From positions 1 to 28,577 of the forward strand of contig JAAAIG010000497.1 in NCBI GenBank assembly GCA_015852425.1: a stretch of 28,577 nucleotides of DNA, given 5' to 3'. The notes under the pieces were generated by a model. It worked only from the letters and a program-made list of their open reading frames with translations, did not search any database and was not told where the DNA came from. Of the stretch, positions 12,401-21,600 are shown in pieces. Origin of the DNA: Gryganskiella cystojenkinii. Taxonomy: Eukaryota; Mortierellomycota; Mortierellomycetes; Mortierellales; Mortierellaceae. The position numbers were made by a program, and so were the translations under genes. The first letter of the stretch is position 1; every line of letters begins with the position of its first letter.

Positions 12401-15378
12401 ATCAACGCCGATATTGTCTCGAGAGTCTGGCCCTTCATTTTCTCTCTCGACTACCAAACAGACATCGCCACTGCAACCGTCGCTCTTTTCTCAAGGTGCT
12501 CAGTCAAATCCAAATCCGTTTGCCCTGAACTTGACTTCGGCGACAACCGCAGCAACTAGTACATCTGTCTTGAATTTCCAGTCCAGTCAGGCTCCAAGCA
12601 ACCTCCCGTCAGGTTCGGGATTGTCAATATTTTCACAAACTCCATCGCTATCAACAGGAGCCTCAGGGGCGTTTTTGTTCCCTTCTACAACATCCCAACT
12701 TCCCCAACCATCCACACTCACCGTACCGGTACCATCGACCTTGTCATTTACACCACCAGTTAATCAACCGCCACCCCGACTTATCGAACCACCAAAGTCT
12801 GATGCGACAAAGATCGTTACAAAACGTGGCAAGATTTATCCTCGATCTGTTGTCGAATCGGTCCTGAACGAGATCTTGACCCAAGAAACGGAAAAACTAG
12901 TGCGATCTACTGCCTCCCAAGTGACTCAGCAATTAGTCGTGGAGCGATCGCGACAGAGAGCCTTAGCCAGGCAGCAAATGATTCGCGATGAAACTCACCG
13001 CATCCTGGATAAGATCTTGGCCCAGATGATCGAGGAGACCTTGAGCGACACCTTAGCGGACCTCTATCGGGAACGAAAAGTGCAACAAAAGGCCGTGGAT
13101 CGCTGGAAGACTTACACGGCACAATGTCGCAAGAGAGCCGAAGAGCTGAGAAGGAAGCAAGAGTACTTTTTGAAGAACGTACGAGCTATGGGCAGTCGTG
13201 CCGGATTACTACGGGACGAATCTGAAGAGAGAAAACCAAACGCAGCCACCAAGATGCGGCAATCCCAAGCAAAGTCCGCCGGGGGTTCATCTGGCTCGAA
13301 TGGCGTCAAGGCCATGGTAACAACCGTGGTCAACAAGCGGAAACGACTCTTGAGCATTGGCCAGGAGGGCATGAGCCCAGACCTGGTACTTGTCACTGGT
13401 TTCAAGAAGGTCATGGCGCCCAAGCGAGAGAAATGGGCTCCTTTACCAGTCCTCGATATCGTCAAGAAGCATTACGAAGCCTCTCACTCTCTGGAATCGT
13501 TGTCAGGACCAGGATCAGGCAATATACCATCATCGACCTTGCCTCTGAACTTGACTGGCGTCTCGGACCGCAACGGATCGAACAAGACCTCCAAGAGGAC
13601 AAAGTCATGGCGGCTGTTCGTCGATACCCCTAACTTTAAGCAGACGAGTTCTAAGTGGCTGTTCTCGAAACTCGGCATCGATATGGGACGTCAGACCAAG
13701 AGCCAACAACGATCAGGATCATTGATTGCTATTCATTCCGCTCCCAGCCAGTCTTCGCAGCAGGACGTCGATGTGATTGTTCATGGTTACGAGGACTCGT
13801 CGGTGATGAATCTTTTAGGACTGTCCAAGGAGACGATCCTGCAGACGGGAGCCTTTATTTTTGAGTTTTCCAAAATCCCGTTCCAAGACGAAGTCCATGT
13901 ATCTCAACAGACCATGTAAGTGATGAATCGGGTGATTTGTTTTTTATCTTTCCAAGGATTCATTAGATGTAGTTTCGAACTAACCCGACTTTTTCTCTAT
14001 AATTGTTTGCGAAACCAATTAGCCAGCAATATTGGGTAGGAGAGCGAGACCGACTCGTCCGATTCTTGGCATGCTTCCCCAGAGTGCAGCAACCGATTGT
14101 CTTTATCATGTGGTCGAATGATACTGAGATTTGGGAACGGATCTCACCTCATATGGTCGAATACCTGGAACTGGATTCAATGTTGGCACGACAGAGCGAG
14201 TCTGGAGAGTGTATCGGCGGACCGTTACTGGGCTATCGATTCCTGAACTTGGACATGTCTACCATAAAACTTGATCCTTATATTATCGGATTGTTGGAAT
14301 GGTTGGCAACCGAAACTCGGGACAGGGACGAGGAGGCCGATCGCGCAGAAGAGGAACGAGAGGAGCGAATGAAGCGTGGCCTGGAGATGGAGCTCAATGA
14401 GAAATCAAAGGAGGACAGCGCTAGAGCTTGGGAGGAGAAAATGCGATTGGATGCGTTGGAGTGGGATCTCGAGGTGGAGGCAATTTTGGTACAAGATAGA
14501 GATCATGTTGGCCTTGGCCGCAAGCGACTCGCCCCTGAAAGCAATAGCACACTTCGGTAAGAAGAAAGCAAGATGAGGATATTATTGTGATGATCATGGC
14601 GCAAACTGTTGAACTGAACGACTCGAGGTCTTTTCTGATGAGAAGTAACTAACAACACTCTATCTTTCTCACTTTCCACACCTTTATTTTATTTTATCTT
14701 TATTTTCATCGTGATGGGTCGCTATTCGACAGTCGGGACATGAAACGTTCTCGGATACTCCAAGGCAATAAGGTCTCTAATACCATGGCAAATGGACAGC
14801 AACAACCGCAGGCTGGTGAAGAGAATCCCAACCTGTTCATCGTCCACCCAGTCAAGAACAACAACAATAACCAAAAGAAATCTTCGTCCATGGTGCTTAC
14901 ACCACCTACAACACCATCACGACAACTCGGTCAAAACCTTAATGGTAACGGGACTGCTTCAGCCCAGGTGGCAACAGCATTCAAGTTCAATCCCAATTTG
15001 TCTTTATTGGCATCTACATCATCCACAGTTCCAACGTCTGCGTTCACGTTCTCAAATGGCACTCCTATGCCCGCGAATGGAGCGACTGTGAAGGCGAGCT
15101 CGGGTATGACTGCATCTACCAAAACGATAGGCTTGACCGCATTCTCGTTCCAACCACTATCATCTTCAACATCATCGTCGTTGTTTTCGCTTTCGTCCTT
15201 GACCTCCAAATCTTCAGGATCGACACCATCGCCATTGACCCCAACCTCTGCGACTGCAGGTGGCCATGCCACATCTGCGACGACAAAGACGGATCGATTG
15301 GCACGTCTGAGGAATTTGATCAGTCAGGAAAAGAAGAGCAAGCTGCAGTCACCGCCGTCGTCATTGTCGACATCATAG
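9466..15378 (+). CDS. SAC3: SAC3/GANP-domain mRNA export factor, TREX-2 scaffold (8 exons)
   Basis: Exons: 9466-9657, 10244-10423, 10521-10634, 10728-10965, 11058-11606, 11743-13915, 14023-14556 and 14733-15378, giving 1541 aa in one frame. The SAC3/GANP domain spans about residues 90-430. Its signature GTCQDMCPE is at 99-107, followed by LPSDVRPP and RTLDYLI. In TREX-2 this helical/winged-helix module binds Thp1/PCID2 and RNA, linking transcription to export at nuclear pores. Residues about 430-780 are S/T/P-rich with spaced Phe. Residues about 783-905 form a long charged helix placed like the Sac3 CID segment that binds Sus1 and Cdc31 (inferred). A further ordered region (about 1040-1210, containing PIVFIMWSND) may match the C-terminal part of animal GANP/MCM3AP, making this closer to GANP than to the shorter yeast Sac3. 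The tail has three AFxF repeats. The exon 1-2 junction (NRFEE to LKEKR) uses a weak GTTTGG donor and is the least certain; the rest follows GTA/GTAAG donors and domain continuity. Confidence 0.9.
9658..10243 (+). other. Long first intron of SAC3 with internal foldback
   Basis: At 586 bases this is the largest intron in the window; the gene's other introns are 92-176. The donor is GTTTGG and the acceptor CCGGCTAG, both atypical. Without splicing, an in-frame TAG at 10241 would precede LKEKR. The intron contains an imperfect inverted repeat (9791-9811 with 9938-9954) and several open stretches of codon-like sequence on both strands with no recognisable product. It could hold an old insertion. 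Confidence 0.6.
9791..9954. repeat. Inverted repeat inside SAC3 intron 1
   Basis: GGTGGCC (9791-9797), a 4-base gap and TGGTTCCTGA (9802-9811) are matched in reverse complement by TCAGGAACCA (9938-9947) followed by GGCCACC (9948-9954). That is 17 paired bases enclosing 126 bases. No target-site duplication was found next to the arms. Confidence 0.6.
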
Positions 15379-15428
15379 AGTCAATCAAACGATCTCTGTT
15401 CGGCCACGTGTAGCATATCGAATACAAA

Positions 15429-15434
15429 AATAAA
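15429..15434 (+). terminator. Polyadenylation signal of SAC3 (AATAAA)
   Basis: AATAAA 50 bases after the SAC3 stop codon, repeated in near-identical form just downstream within an A-rich stretch. Confidence 0.55.
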
Positions 15435-15502
15435 AAAATAAAAAAGAAACTAATCACAAAAAAAACTAGAAAAAAAAGGAACTACAGGAGAAGGGATTTA
15501 AT

Positions 15503-15525
15503 AAAAAAAAAAAAAAAAAAAAAAA
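15503..15525. repeat. Poly-A run (23 A)
   Basis: An uninterrupted run of 23 A about 125 bases after the SAC3 stop. Other A-runs of 10-14 occur in this genome's untranslated DNA, so it is more likely a simple repeat than a retroposed tail. Confidence 0.8.
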
Positions 15526-15993
15526 GTTGGTTGGTCTCAAGATTTCACAATGCTTTCTTACAGAATTGTGTGGTAGGTCACCTTGCAACTTGCATTGAAA
15601 TAAGACACCCGAAGCGTAGAACGTCAGACGGTATTCCAATGTAAGGCACGCACATCACTGTTGGAGCCAACGTTATTCCTCTCTATTCGTTGTGTCCCTT
15701 TTTCGAAATTATGCCGAGATTCTCGGTCTGCCTATTCTCCTTTCTGTTGTCTGTTTTCTGATGATCGCCATATGGTGGTTTGTTAACAAAGGAACGTAAA
15801 AAAAAAAAAAAGGATAGAGCTTATGTGTAAAGAGACATGTAGATCTTATTCAACACGTTGGGAGCGACGTTTTTTTTTCTCTGTCCCTCTGTGCTTATGC
15901 TGCCCTCCTATGCTACGCTTGGGCGGTATGCAATCAAGTGGACATTGAGATGGCATGTAGAAAGGAAGGCCATTTTTCTCTTTTCCTCTTTTC

Positions 15994-16000
15994 GTATATA
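15994..16000 (+). promoter_or_regulatory. Possible TATA box of the secreted Pro-repeat gene
   Basis: GTATATA upstream of a T-rich tract, 167 bases before the ATG at 16167. Position and sequence fit a fungal TATA element but no transcript data are available. Confidence 0.35.
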
Positions 16001-16166
16001 GATGCCATGGAGACAGTTTGGTCTTTTTATCTTTTATTTTGTTTCGTTCTTTCTCTTTATTCGCTCATCCACATATACGCGCACACACCGACACACAAAC
16101 ACACATAAGCAAATATCCCCAGTGTCTTTCTCGTCCACATACACGAAAAAAAAAGTCTCTAATACC

Positions 16167-16670
16167 ATGAAAGTCAATGCTCCTTCCGTACTCGCTCTCG
16201 CAGCACTGATCGGTTTCGTGGCCGCTGCACCCATTTTGCATGTCCATGTTGGGGTCAAGAACCATGAGTCGCACGCTGCACCAGAGACCACAAAGGCACT
16301 TGAACCACCAGCACCCGAGGTCACGAAGGCACCCGATGTAACTGTGAAACCAGCACCCGATGCACCACCAGTACCCGAGACCACAAAGGCACCTGAACCA
16401 CCAGCGCCCGAGCCCACAAAGGCACCAGAACCACCAGCACCCGAGCCCACAAAGGTACCTGTAACACCAGGGCCCGATGCACCTGCACCACCGCCAAAGG
16501 GTCACTTGCTGCCTGGTGACATATTGAAGTGCTTTGCTATCTGTAAAGAAGTATCTTCTGTTTGGCATATCGCTGAAAAATGTGTCAAAGATTGTATCGC
16601 GGCCAAGTCCAAGGGTGAGGATTTCAAGTTTGTCCCGCCCACCACTTTACCATTTCCCCACTATCCTTAG
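16167..16670 (+). CDS. Small secreted protein: Pro-rich repeat plus CX3C-X12-CX3C C-terminus
   Basis: 167 aa, no intron. A signal peptide covers about residues 1-20 (hydrophobic core LALAALIGFVAAA). Residues about 38-110 are a Pro/Glu/Ala/Thr/Lys repeat built on an 11-12-residue unit (K-A-P-E-P-P-A-P-E-P-T), probably extended and possibly O-glycosylated on Thr. The C-terminal domain has exactly four cysteines, C122, C126, C139 and C143, spaced CX3C-X12-CX3C. That spacing is the signature of helical hairpins held by two disulfides (alpha-hairpinin type). The start was placed at 16167 because it gives a clean signal peptide; the same frame is open further upstream, but that part would add a T-rich leader translation. 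The organisation (signal peptide, Pro-rich stalk, small disulfide domain) suggests a cell-wall or extracellular protein. I do not know a named family and propose no activity. Confidence 0.8.
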   Translation: MKVNAPSVLALAALIGFVAAAPILHVHVGVKNHESHAAPETTKALEPPAPEVTKAPDVTVKPAPDAPPVPETTKAPEPPAPEPTKAPEPPAPEPTKVPVTPGPDAPAPPPKGHLLPGDILKCFAICKEVSSVWHIAEKCVKDCIAAKSKGEDFKFVPPTTLPFPHYP

Positions 16671-16860
16671 ATACCAAGCAAAAAACAAAAAAAGAAAAGG
16701 ATACATCATTTCCCCCATCGACTAGAACAAAAAAATATTCGATTAAAAAAAAAAAAGAAGAAAACAAGAATGTTTCCATCGTTGGTTTCCAAGGTGGAAA
16801 TTGGAGTGAATGAGAGAGGTAAACGACCACTCAAGTGGCTTAGATTTGACAACGAAAGAC

Positions 16861-16944
16861 TTGCGCAAATCGCGCACACACCTCCGCAAATCCGCAAATC
16901 CCGTGCGCAAGATTCCCCCTTGCACACATCAGCGCAACTTGCGC
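16861..16944. promoter_or_regulatory. Cluster of GCGCAA/CGCAAATC motifs (putative transcription-factor sites)
   Basis: Within 84 bases: a perfect palindrome TTGCGCAA (16861-16868), two tandem CCGCAAAT copies (from 16885 and 16892), GTGCGCAAG (16904-16911), and an inverted pair GCGCAA-C-TTGCGC (16932-16944). The half-site recurs in both orientations 54-137 bases upstream of the TATA-like box. Palindromic half-sites of this form are typical of dimeric factors such as bZIP proteins; which factor binds is unknown. Confidence 0.55.
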
Positions 16945-16997
16945 GTATTCTCTAATCTCTGCTGACAAATGTCCCCCACCCACCGTGCTCACACCCA

Positions 16998-17004
16998 TAT
17001 TTAA
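16998..17004 (+). promoter_or_regulatory. TATA-like box of the alpha/beta hydrolase gene
   Basis: TATTTAA 121 bases before the start codon, followed by a C/T-rich tract typical of fungal transcription start regions. Confidence 0.5.
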
Positions 17005-17124
17005 GCCCTCTTGTCCCCTCTTTCCCCTCTTGTATTCTCACTTTATCTTTCTCTGTTCTCTATCTCTCAACGCTTTCACCTTCGACGTTCCTATTGCTAG
17101 TGCATTATTCATCCACTGACCACA

Positions 17125-17991
17125 ATGACAATTTCTTCGGTTCACAACCTTTCGCTATCCTCAGGGGAAACAGTCTTCTACAGAGAAGCTGGGTCACCCA
17201 CCAAGCCTACCATCCTTCTTTTACACGGCTTTCCAACTTCTTCCCACCAGTATCGCAACCTAATCCCCATACTAGCAACAAAGTACCACGTTCTCGCCCC
17301 TGATCTTCCCGGTTTTGGATTCACAACCCTACCGAATGATTACATTTACACGTTCGACAACTTGGCCAAGACGATCTCAACCTGGCTCAAAGAACTTCCC
17401 AACAAACCCTCTAAATATGCCATCTATATCTTTGATTATGGCGCCCCAACAGGTCTCCGCCTTGCCCTCGAAAACCCATCCGCCATCACGGCAATCATCT
17501 CGCAAAACGGTAATGCCTACACTGACGGCCTTGGTGCAGCATGGGCTCCCATCCAACAGTACTGGAGCACTGGCGCCGAGAAAGACCGCGCAAGCATCCA
17601 AGGCCTCCTCTCCTTCACCACAACAAAATGGCAATATACAGATGGTGTGACCGATCCCTCCATCATCCAACCCGAAGCATACACACTGGATCAAGCGCTC
17701 CTCGACCGCCCTGGTAACAACGACATTCAGTTGGATTTGTTTTACGATTATCGACACAATGTGGAGATGTACCCTGAATTCCAAGAGTATTTCCGTAAGA
17801 GCCAGGTCCCCTTGCTTGCCGTGTGGGGCCGTAACGACAAGTTTTTTGTGCCTGCTGGAGCCGAAGCATTCAAGAAGGATCTGCCTAAAGCCCAGGTGCA
17901 TCTGGTTGAGGCGGGACATTTTGCGCTGGAGAGTAATTTGGGAGAGATTTCAAAGTTGATGTTGGACTTTTTAGAGAAGCAGAAGTTGTAA
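17125..17991 (+). CDS. Alpha/beta-hydrolase, haloalkane dehalogenase/epoxide hydrolase-like
   Basis: 288 aa in a single exon. Family landmarks: the HGFPTSSHQYR oxyanion-hole motif (H34-G35), PDLPGFG (59-65), and the nucleophile segment FDYGAPTG with Asp104 where serine hydrolases have Ser. The acid is probably Asp238 in WGRND and the base His265 in EAGHFALE. An Asp nucleophile is the mark of the haloalkane dehalogenase/epoxide hydrolase branch, which forms an alkyl-enzyme ester that the activated water cleaves. Length is normal for the family and there is no signal peptide, so it is probably cytosolic. The substrate cannot be read from sequence. Lack of introns, next to neighbours with up to 10, and likeness to bacterial enzymes of this type raise the possibility of horizontal acquisition. 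Its compact promoter with repeated GCGCAA motifs suggests regulated expression. Confidence 0.9.
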   Translation: MTISSVHNLSLSSGETVFYREAGSPTKPTILLLHGFPTSSHQYRNLIPILATKYHVLAPDLPGFGFTTLPNDYIYTFDNLAKTISTWLKELPNKPSKYAIYIFDYGAPTGLRLALENPSAITAIISQNGNAYTDGLGAAWAPIQQYWSTGAEKDRASIQGLLSFTTTKWQYTDGVTDPSIIQPEAYTLDQALLDRPGNNDIQLDLFYDYRHNVEMYPEFQEYFRKSQVPLLAVWGRNDKFFVPAGAEAFKKDLPKAQVHLVEAGHFALESNLGEISKLMLDFLEKQKL

Positions 17992-18622
17992 AGCTTTGTG
18001 GTTTTGCTTGCCTACAGAAATATGAAAAAGCCCTATAAAAATCATATTTGTGAGATAAATAAAAGCCCTCGCTTGCGCCTTTTCTACTGTCTGTGAGCGA
18101 CCAGAACTGCAGATGTTCTCATTTTCCTTGGATACTGCCATGCGCAAATAAGAGCTCCTAAAACCGAACTTTAATTCACTGAGGTCCTTGTTCAATTTCA
18201 GGTCCGACAAAACACAGAACAATATAACACCTCTCTTTGTAAGGTTTCGCAGTGATTAAGTTGGACAAGAAGGACACGGCGATTTCGTTTCATTTGCGCA
18301 GATATCATTCTCTGATCTGGTTGTCCTAGCAGTCACAAATGATCGCTGTTGACTTTGTTTGCCACCAAAGAGCTCGTTTTGTTGTTAGTGTCACTATTTG
18401 TTGTGCTCTGATTCCAGGGTCCTGCCTCCAACTGTCATTCGTCCGTGGATGTCGCTTCCCCCCTTTATCTCTTCTCTTCCCTTTTTTTTTTTTTTTTCTC
18501 CGCATCAACTCAGTTGACACTCTCTTCTCCCCTCTCTCGATTCCATTACTTTGGGTCTCTCTTTTCTCACTCTTTACTCGCATCACCCTCCTTCAATCAC
18601 ACAATCAGCGCACTTGCTCATC
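17992..18622. other. Intergenic: hydrolase 3' UTR and RAD16 promoter
   Basis: AATAAA at 18058-18063 marks the hydrolase 3' end. The 140 bases before the RAD16 start are C/T-rich with a long T-run (about 18482-18497), typical of a TATA-less fungal promoter. No gene is seen on either strand. Confidence 0.6.
18058..18063 (+). terminator. Polyadenylation signal of the hydrolase gene (AATAAA)
   Basis: AATAAA 67 bases after the stop codon, with AT-rich sequence before it. Confidence 0.6.
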
Positions 18623-21600
18623 ATGCCACCAAAAAAGACCTCTACACCACCTGATCCGCCCATGCGCTCACGACCATTACGGTCCTCTACTCGGAATCAT
18701 TCCTCCCCCGCTTCATCCTCTTCCTCAAGCACAGCCGCAACCACCCCTGCAGCAGACGATAGTCAAATGAACTCGTCCCAGTCCTCACCTAATTCCTCAT
18801 TCTCAATCTCAAAACTCAAGGTCTCGGACAGTGACGACGAGCAAGACATTGATGAACTCGAGGACGACGACGACGACGAGGACGATTCCAAGGGTACCTT
18901 TTCAGACGACGACAGTGACGGTGACGACTTTATGCCCTCCAAGGTCATTCGACCCAGTGCGGTCGCTCTCGGAAAACGTCGCAAGGTCGAGGTCCAAACT
19001 ACCCGGGCTCGTCCTGCTACCCCTGCCAAGAGAGCCAGGTCCAGTCGAGCAACAGCTATCAAGAAAGAAGAAGAAGATGAAGGACAAGACAGTGACCTGT
19101 CCATGCCCTCTGCTGTCGAATCCTCTGTGCCTTCCTCTCCTGCTCCCACCTCTTCATCATCTCGTGGCAAGCGAGCGGTGGCATCCAAGTCCAAGGCCCC
19201 GTCCTCTTCCTCCTCCTCCGCAAAAAAAGGTACCGCCTCCGCCCGAGGCGGTTCTTCAGCTACATCGACCAAGACCAAGCCTACTCGAGCTGCCTCTCGA
19301 CGAGCCGCCGCTGCTGTGGCCGCTCAAGTGAACAATGACGATGACGACAATGATGACGATGCAAGTGACCCCGATGTCGCTACAGAAGATGGCTCTGATG
19401 ACGACTCGGAGGATGCTGAATCCGAAGAGGACTCTGAGAGCAGTGATTCTTCCGCGGCCCCAGTGGCCGCACCAGCTCGTCGCCGTCGACAATCTGCAGC
19501 TGCGAGGCGTGGTCGATTGACTTGGGTATGTTTTTCTTCTTTCTTTCTTTCTTTCTTTCTTGTTGAACACAGCTTGCTACCAATACTATATTTCTTGGAG
19601 AGATGATTCGATGTTGACCCTCCTTTTCTCTAATTCTCCATCATTATGTCCACAGATGGAAAAAGTAAACATGCAGCTTCTCGAGTTCCATCCGGAGCTT
19701 GCCACGGTCTGGGATGAACTCGATCAGCTTCGGATGGTGATCCCCGAGCCTGCAGAACAACCCAAGGGTCTCAAGCTGACACTCTTGCCCTTCCAACGAG
19801 AAGGTTTGGGATGGATGAGGAAGCAAGAGAACACCGAGGTGAGATGGATCTCCTAGTTCTAGACGTTGAGACTGTCGATTTTTTTTTTTATGCTTCAAGA
19901 TGGACAAAATGTTTTTTAAAAAAAACATTTTGACGAATTTTGCCACTAACTTTTTATTTACTCCGCATACAAAAAAAAAAAAAATAGTTCAAGGGTGGAA
20001 TCCTTGCAGTAAGTCGCACATCAATATCCTAACCCACAAGAACAGATAATTCGTGTATGACATTGACGTACTTGTTTTACCTTTTGCTCACCAATCACTT
20101 TTATTATTCAATGATGCTATATAGGATGAGATGGGTATGGGAAAGACTATCCAGATGATCTCCCTGCTTCTCACAGAACCTGGAAAACCAAACTTGATCG
20201 TGGCACCGACTGTCGCTATTGTGCAATGGAGGAATGAGATCACTGAACACGCACCCTCGCTCAAGGTTCTGATTTACCACGGTCCCAACCGTACTGAGAG
20301 CATGAAGGAGCTCATGAGTCATGATGTCGTTCTGACAACGTGTGAGTACCAATTTTCTGTCTCTACCTGTTATACTGTTGGTCCTCTGTTTTGTCATAAC
20401 GGTGCTGACTTTGGCTTTTCGACCGGTTACTTACTGGATCATATAGATTCCATTATCGAATCGGGTTACAGAAAGCAGAGGTTCGGTTTCAAGCGCCAGG
20501 GCAACACTGTCAAGGAGGACTCGCTGTTGCATCGCATCCACTGGCACAGAATCATCTTGGACGAGGCGCACAACATCAAGGAGAGATCCTGCAATACTGC
20601 CAAGTCTGCCGTAAGTTTGTTCACTCGAAGCTTGTACATCATGTCAACGAGGTCTTGACCAAAAGTCGTAGGCCATCTAATATTTACATCCCTTCTTTTT
20701 TTGATCCTGCTCTTTAGTTTGCTCTCCTATCTGACAGAAAATGGTCCCTATCTGGCACGCCAATGCAGAACCGAGTTGGAGAGTTGTATTCATTGATTCG
20801 TTTTATGCAAGCTGATCCATTTGGGTAAGTGTCCTATGTGTATCCATTCTTCTCTGGCCTTTCGTAAAGACCCAGAACCCTTTCATCTAACTCTTGCTAT
20901 CCTTGTCCATTAATCTTGTTTAGATACTACTATTGCAAAAAGTGCCCCTGCAAATCACTGCATTGGAGATACTCTAACAGGAAAGACTGTGACGAGTGTG
21001 GGCATCGTCCTATGGAGTAAGTATCAGCCTTACTTATCTACAGTTATACTCTCTATTACTGAGCGCGTGGCCCTAAACGTCTTGATTTTTTTCGGACTTT
21101 GTGAAATAGTCATGTCTGCTGGTGGAACAATGAGGTCCTAAAGCCGATCCAGAACTACGGTTCAGTAGGAACAGGTGAGGTGGCATTCGGAAAGCTTCGT
21201 AAGCTTTTGGATCGTATTATGCTTCGACGTACTAAAGTCGAGCGTGCTGATGATCTCGGTTTGCCACCTCGAAAGATGACCGTGGCGCGATATCTGTTTA
21301 ACGAAGAGGAGGAGGATCTGTACGAGTCTCTGTTCTCGGACACGAAGCGCAAGTTCTCGACCTATGTGGAGCAAGGCACGGTTCTGAATAACTATGCCAA
21401 CATCTTTGAGTTGCTGACCAAGATGAGACAGATGGTCGATCACCCGGACTTGGTACTCAAGAAGGTCAAGCCTGGTGAGATTGGTCTTCCCGAGACTTTT
21501 GTGTGTTCGATTTGTCAAGAAGAGGTAAGAGCATATATATAGATTTTTTTGTTTTTTTTTTGCTGAAAATTTTGCATGGTGTGATATTGACTGGATATTT

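Larger units (their letters stand above)
15379..16166. other. Intergenic: SAC3 3' UTR and promoter of the secreted Pro-repeat gene
   Basis: Begins with A-rich sequence containing AATAAA (15429-15434) and a run of 23 A (about 15503-15525). A TATATA motif at about 15995-16000 lies 167 bases before the next ATG, followed by a T-rich then CA-rich leader. No gene is seen. Confidence 0.6.
16671..17124. other. Intergenic: promoter region of the alpha/beta hydrolase gene
   Basis: Starts with A-rich 3' UTR sequence (ATTAAA at 16742-16747). Positions 16861-16944 carry a cluster of GCGCAA/CGCAAATC motifs, followed by a TATTTAA box (16998-17004) and a C/T-rich leader up to the ATG at 17125. The arrangement looks like a compact inducible promoter. 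Confidence 0.6.

Noticed and set aside
11900..12457. Long - strand open frame opposite SAC3 exon 6
   Set aside because: It is antisense to S/T/P-rich coding sequence, whose codon bias removes stops on the other strand. No domain, and the + strand frame is part of a recognised gene.
15503..15525. Poly-A run as a retroposed transcript
   Set aside because: No gene-like sequence before it and no target-site duplication; similar A-runs occur elsewhere in the untranslated DNA here.
14773..16169. Shared 15-mer GTCTCTAATACCATG in SAC3 exon 8 and at the secreted-protein start
   Set aside because: A single 15-base match in 28 kb is near chance expectation, and the flanking bases do not match.
16034..16568. 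Gly-rich and Trp/Cys-rich - strand frames opposite the Pro-rich repeat gene
   Set aside because: They mirror the repeated CCA/GCA codons of the + strand gene; the + frame has a signal peptide and conserved Cys spacing, the - frames do not.
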